Assembly (NCBI GenBank): GCA_963750895.1
Contig: CAVVSD010000006.1
Location: forward strand, 744,001 to 808,000
DNA length: 64,000 bases
DNA from: CAVVSD01 sp963750895
GTDB lineage: Bacteria > Actinomycetota > Thermoleophilia > Solirubrobacterales > Solirubrobacteraceae
Direction: 5' to 3'
In this document: positions 61,082-64,000 of the stretch, piece by piece
Position numbering within the stretch: position 1 is the stretch's first letter
How the letters are laid out: each line of letters starts with the position of its first letter
Program-made: the position numbers and the translations under genes
The notes under the pieces: generated by a model
The model's input: the letters and a program-made list of their open reading frames with translations, nothing else
Told to the model about the DNA's origin: nothing
Databases searched by the model: none

Positions 61082-61488
61082 CCCGCGTCCTCCGCGAGCA
61101 CGGCCAGCGCCATGAGCTCGATGAGCGCCTCGTCGTCGAACAGCCGCGTGACGCCGAACAGCCCGGTGGCCGGGTAGCGGCGGCCGAAGTGCCGCTGCCA
61201 CACGGGGCCGAGCTCGCGCAGCGCCGCCTTGTAGGCGGGGACGTCGGTGACGAAGATCTGCATCGAGACGATGTCGGACGGCTCGCCGCCGGCCGCGCGC
61301 AGCGCGGCGACGACGTTGCCCGCCGCGACGTCGAACTGCTCGGTCATCGTGGTCCCGACGATCGTGTTGTCGGGCCCGAGCGCGGTCTGCCCGCCGAGCG
61401 CGACGACGCGCCCGGGCGCGGCGAGCACCGCGTGGGCGTAGCCGACGGGCGGCGCCAGGTCGGGGGCCGTGACGATCTCGTGCTCCAT
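61078..61488 (-). CDS. RidA/YjgF-family protein lacking the catalytic arginine
   Basis: 136 residues, typical Rid length. PAYKAALRELGPVWQRHFGRRYPATGLFGVTRL aligns with the RidA active-site region, but the usual PAR is PAT, so the arginine that drives 2-aminoacrylate deamination is missing. Rid subgroups without it are often encoded in aromatic catabolic operons. A role in hydrolysing or stabilising an enamine, imine or ketone intermediate made by the monooxygenase-reductase is plausible, since reduction of anthraniloyl-CoA yields such a species. It is coupled by ATGA to the acyl-CoA dehydrogenase. Confidence 0.87.
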   Translation of the reverse strand: MEHEIVTAPDLAPPVGYAHAVLAAPGRVVALGGQTALGPDNTIVGTTMTEQFDVAAGNVVAALRAAGGEPSDIVSMQIFVTDVPAYKAALRELGPVWQRHFGRRYPATGLFGVTRLFDDEALIELMALAVLAEDAG

Positions 61489-61490
61489 GG

Positions 61491-62318
61491 CTACCGCCCC
61501 TGCCAGTCGGGTGGGCGCTTGTCGCGCCAGGCCGCGTAGAACTCGCCGTGGTCGTGGCTCAGCATGAGCAGCGCCTGGGTCATCGCCTCCAGCTCGATCG
61601 ACCCGGCGAGGTCCATGTCCTGCTCGCGCTGGATGAGCGACTTCGTCGCCCCGTAGGCCAGCGAGGGTCCGTCGGCGAGCCGGCGGGCGAGCGCCGTCGT
61701 CGCGTCGCGCAGCTCGTCGTCGGCGACGACGCTGGACGCGAGCCCGCAGGCCAGCGCCTCCTCCGAGGTCACCTTGTCGCCGAGCATGAGCATCTGCGTC
61801 GCGCGCCCGACGCCGACGATGCGGGGCAGGAGGTACGCGGAGCCCATGTCGGCGCCCGCGAGCCCGACGTGCGTGAAGAGGAACCGGAACGAGGCGGAGG
61901 TGGCCAGCAGGCGGAAGTCGCTGGCCAGCGCGAGGACGGACCCGGCGCCGGCCGCCACGCCGTTGATCGACGCGATGACCGGGATCGGGACGTCGCGCAG
62001 CGCCTGCACCGTGGCGCCGGTCATCCGCGTGAACTCGAGCAGCTCGGCCGCCTTCATCTTCTGCAGCTCGCCGATGATCTCCTCGACGTCGCCACCGGAG
62101 CAGAAGCCGCGCCCCTCGCCCGCGAGGACGAGGACCTTGACGTCGCCCCGGTGGGGGAGCTCGCCGACGAGGTCGCGCAGGTCGGCGTAGGCCTCGAAGG
62201 TCAACGCGTTGAGCTTCTCGGGCCGGTCGAGCGTCACGGTCGCCACGCCGTCGGCGACCTCGAAGCGGAAGTTCTCCCAGCTCTCGGTGATCGCGGCGGA
62301 TGCCCTGAACGGACTCAC
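61491..62318 (-). CDS. Enoyl-CoA hydratase/isomerase (crotonase) family protein
   Basis: 275 residues from a GTG at 62318 overlapping the SDR stop. Oxyanion-hole segments are GRGFCSGGDVEEI and GVAAGAGSVLALASDF. The active-site loop VGLAGADMGSAYLLPRIVG has Asp where classic hydratases have a Glu. This loop form is common in crotonases of aromatic-CoA pathways. Water addition or ring-hydrolytic activity on a cyclic enoyl-CoA is the best guess. It is 2 bases upstream of the Rid gene. Confidence 0.88.
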   Translation of the reverse strand: MSPFRASAAITESWENFRFEVADGVATVTLDRPEKLNALTFEAYADLRDLVGELPHRGDVKVLVLAGEGRGFCSGGDVEEIIGELQKMKAAELLEFTRMTGATVQALRDVPIPVIASINGVAAGAGSVLALASDFRLLATSASFRFLFTHVGLAGADMGSAYLLPRIVGVGRATQMLMLGDKVTSEEALACGLASSVVADDELRDATTALARRLADGPSLAYGATKSLIQREQDMDLAGSIELEAMTQALLMLSHDHGEFYAAWRDKRPPDWQGR

Positions 62319-63070
62319 GACTGGATGCCTCCTCCGTCGAGGACCATGGTCTGCCCGTTGATCGAGGCCGCGTCGGGCGACGCCAGCCAGAACACGCAGG
62401 CGGCCACCTCCTGCGGGTCGAGCAGCCGGCCGAGCGGCGATGCGGACGCCAGCGCCGCCTCGCTCGAGGCCTCGTCGCGGCCCGTCGCGCGCATGATGTT
62501 GGCCACCGAGCGCTGCGTCATCTCGGTCGCGACGAAGGTGGGGCACACCGCGTTCACCCGGACCCGCGTACCCGCAACCTCGGCGGCGGCCGCGCGCATG
62601 AGCCCGACGGCGGCGTGCTTGGACGCCGTGTACGCGGCCGTGTAGGGCGCGCCGACGCGGCCCGCCGTCGATGCGACGGTGACGATCGCCCCCTCGTCGC
62701 GCTCGCGCATGCCGTCGAGCACCGCGCGGGTGCAGAGGAAGGCGCCGGTGGCGTTGACCGCGAGGTGCCGGGTCCAGGACTCGAGCGTCGTGCGCGTCAG
62801 CGGGGCGCTCTCGGCGACGCCCGCGTTGTTGACGAGCACGTCGACGGCGCCGATGCCGGCGAAGGTCTCGGCGACCTGCTCCTCGTCGGCGACGTCGCAG
62901 GTGCGCGTCTCGACGGCCCGGCCGGCGACGCCGAGCGACTCGCCCAGCGCGCCGAGGGCCTCGGCGTCACGCCCGAGCGCGACGACCCGGTCGCCGTGCG
63001 CGGCGAAGGCCGCCACGGTCGCCCTGCCGATCCCCTTGGCGCCGCCGGTCACCACGACGACGCGGCTCAT
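62315..63070 (-). CDS. SDR family oxidoreductase (3-hydroxyacyl-CoA dehydrogenase-like)
   Basis: 251 residues. TGGAKGIG cofactor motif, NNAGVAES, catalytic Ser in VASTAGRVG, Tyr-x3-Lys in YTASKHAAV, and a C-terminal GQTMVLDGG typical of classical FabG-type SDRs. In a six-gene acyl-CoA operon it probably oxidises the 3-hydroxyacyl-CoA made by the hydratase encoded next. ATG and stop overlap neighbours on both sides (ATGA before, GTGA after). Confidence 0.9.
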   Translation of the reverse strand: MSRVVVVTGGAKGIGRATVAAFAAHGDRVVALGRDAEALGALGESLGVAGRAVETRTCDVADEEQVAETFAGIGAVDVLVNNAGVAESAPLTRTTLESWTRHLAVNATGAFLCTRAVLDGMRERDEGAIVTVASTAGRVGAPYTAAYTASKHAAVGLMRAAAAEVAGTRVRVNAVCPTFVATEMTQRSVANIMRATGRDEASSEAALASASPLGRLLDPQEVAACVFWLASPDAASINGQTMVLDGGGIQS

Positions 63071-64000
63071 GCGAGAGCGCGCTCACCGGTGAGCGCCTCT
63101 CCGAGGATCAGGGTGTGGATCTCGGTGGTGCCCTCGTAGGTGAGGACGGATTCGAGGTTGTTGGCGTGGCGCATCACGGGATATTCGGTCGTGATGCCGT
63201 TGGCGCCGAGGATCGTCCGCGCCTCGCGCGCGACGTCCAGCGCGATGCGCACGTTGTTGAGCTTGCCGATGCTGACGTGGTTGGGGTGCAGCGCCCCGGT
63301 CTCCTTGAGCGACCGCGATCCGCCAGGCCAGCAGCTGGGCCTTCTGCAGCTCGAGCATCATGTCGACGAGCTTGCGCTGGGTGAGCTGGAAGGCGGCGAT
63401 CGGCTTGCCGTACTGCACGCGGGTCTTCGCGTACTCCAGCGCGGCGAGGTAGCAGGCGTGACCGGCGCCGACGGCGCCCCAGCAGATCCCGTAGCGCGCC
63501 TCGGTCAGGCAGGACAGCGGCCCGCGCATCCCGGTCACGCCGGGCAGCGCCGCGCTGTCGGGGAGGCGCACGTCCTCGAGGATCAGCTCGCTGGTGATCG
63601 AGGCTCGGAGGGAGAGCTTGCGGTGGATGTCGCGCGTGGTGAAGCCCGGCGTGTCGGTGGGGACCACGAAGCCCCGCACGCCGTCGTCGGTCTGCGCCCA
63701 CACGACGGCCACGTCGGCGATCCCGCCGTTCGTGATCCACATCTTCGTCCCGTTGAGGACCCAGTCGTCGCCGTCGCGCCGGGCGCGGGTGCGCATGTTG
63801 ACCGGGTCGGAGCCGAAGTCGGGCTCGGTCAGGCCGAAGCAGCCGACCGCCTCGCCCGCCGCCATCCGCGGCAGCCACGTCTCCTTCTGCTCCTCGCTGC
63901 CGTACTTCCAGATCGGGAACATCGCCAGCGAGCCCTGCACGGAGACGAGCGAGCGCAAGCCGCTGTCGCCCGCCTCCAGCTCACGGCAGGCGACCCCGTA
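63067..64000 (-). CDS. Glutaryl-CoA dehydrogenase-like acyl-CoA dehydrogenase, 5' truncated and frameshifted
   Basis: The gene runs off the right edge; about 310 codons are visible. YGVACRELEAGDSGLRSLVSVQGSLAM, GCFGLTEPDFGSDP, KMWITNGGIADVAVVW and the C-terminal LGANGITTEYPVMRHANNLESVLTYEGTTEIH match glutaryl-CoA dehydrogenases, with the catalytic glutamate in YEGTTE. The frame changes near 63310 (between WRIA and SLKETG); one missing CG explains it. Glutaryl-CoA is the expected end product of several aromatic-CoA pathways, and this would feed crotonyl-CoA to beta-oxidation. It is the first visible gene of the minus-strand operon. Confidence 0.88.

Noticed and set aside
20442..63310. Programmed ribosomal frameshifting as the cause of the broken genes
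   Set aside because: No slippery heptamer or downstream pseudoknot is evident at the breaks. They occur in unrelated families that are normally single-frame, and a uniform GC-dinucleotide loss explains all of them.

Overview
The window is about 64 kb of very GC-rich DNA, with G or C at nearly every third codon position. It is densely packed with short or overlapping genes (many ATGA or GTGA stop/start overlaps). Several gene types point to a soil actinobacterium with a large catabolic repertoire: [3Fe-4S] ferredoxins, MmpL-type RND transporters, MalT-like LuxR ATPases, LLM flavoenzymes, and Ltp2-like thiolases with DUF35 partners. A thermoleophilian such as a Solirubrobacterales member would fit, but nothing here fixes the taxonomy. 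No rRNA, tRNA, CRISPR array, insertion sequence or phage gene was seen.

Layout. 1-6.6 kb: end of a LivF-type ABC ATPase, a phosphotriesterase-family hydrolase, a TrmO-like protein, a short G6PD homologue, a single-domain MetE-like methyltransferase, a SAM methyltransferase, and a divergent SDR/TetR pair with a clear shared operator and leaderless promoters. 6.6-14.6 kb: two large LuxR-family ATPase regulators flank an MMPL transporter. 14.7-22.4 kb: assorted redox enzymes (phytoene-desaturase-like flavoprotein, two 3-hydroxyisobutyrate-dehydrogenase-like enzymes, LLM flavoenzyme, OYE-type reductase) and small proteins. 22.8-30.1 kb: a sugar-type ABC importer (ATPase, permease, lipoprotein) interleaved with an aldehyde dehydrogenase and a GMC oxidoreductase, then an acyl-CoA-ligase-like enzyme.

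31.9-48.0 kb is the most striking block. Two cassettes, each an M24 creatinase/aminopeptidase-like protein plus a HyuA/HyuB (hydantoinase/oxoprolinase) pair, bracket a Rieske oxygenase system: ferredoxin, ferredoxin reductase, alpha and beta subunits. With it sit a glutamine-synthetase-like ligase, a small coiled-coil protein and a class I glutamine amidotransferase. The GS-like / GATase / Rieske set matches the logic of aniline dioxygenases (AtdA, TdnQTA1A2), where an amine is gamma-glutamylated, oxygenated and released. Two regulators (IclR, GntR) follow.

49.6-57.5 kb: M20 amidohydrolase, thiolase-like protein with a Zn-ribbon partner, nitronate-monooxygenase-like enzyme, alpha/beta hydrolase, two nitrilases and an amidase, all suited to C-N bond cleavage. 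57.5-64 kb (minus strand): one tight operon encoding a glutaryl-CoA-dehydrogenase-like enzyme, SDR, enoyl-CoA hydratase, Rid-family protein, acyl-CoA dehydrogenase and a salicylyl-CoA/anthraniloyl-CoA monooxygenase-reductase. This suggests a CoA-dependent aminoaromatic route.

Nine genes carry frameshifts (ten events). Every one is explained by loss of one GC/CG dinucleotide, so I treat them as probable consensus-sequence errors and annotate each gene at full span.
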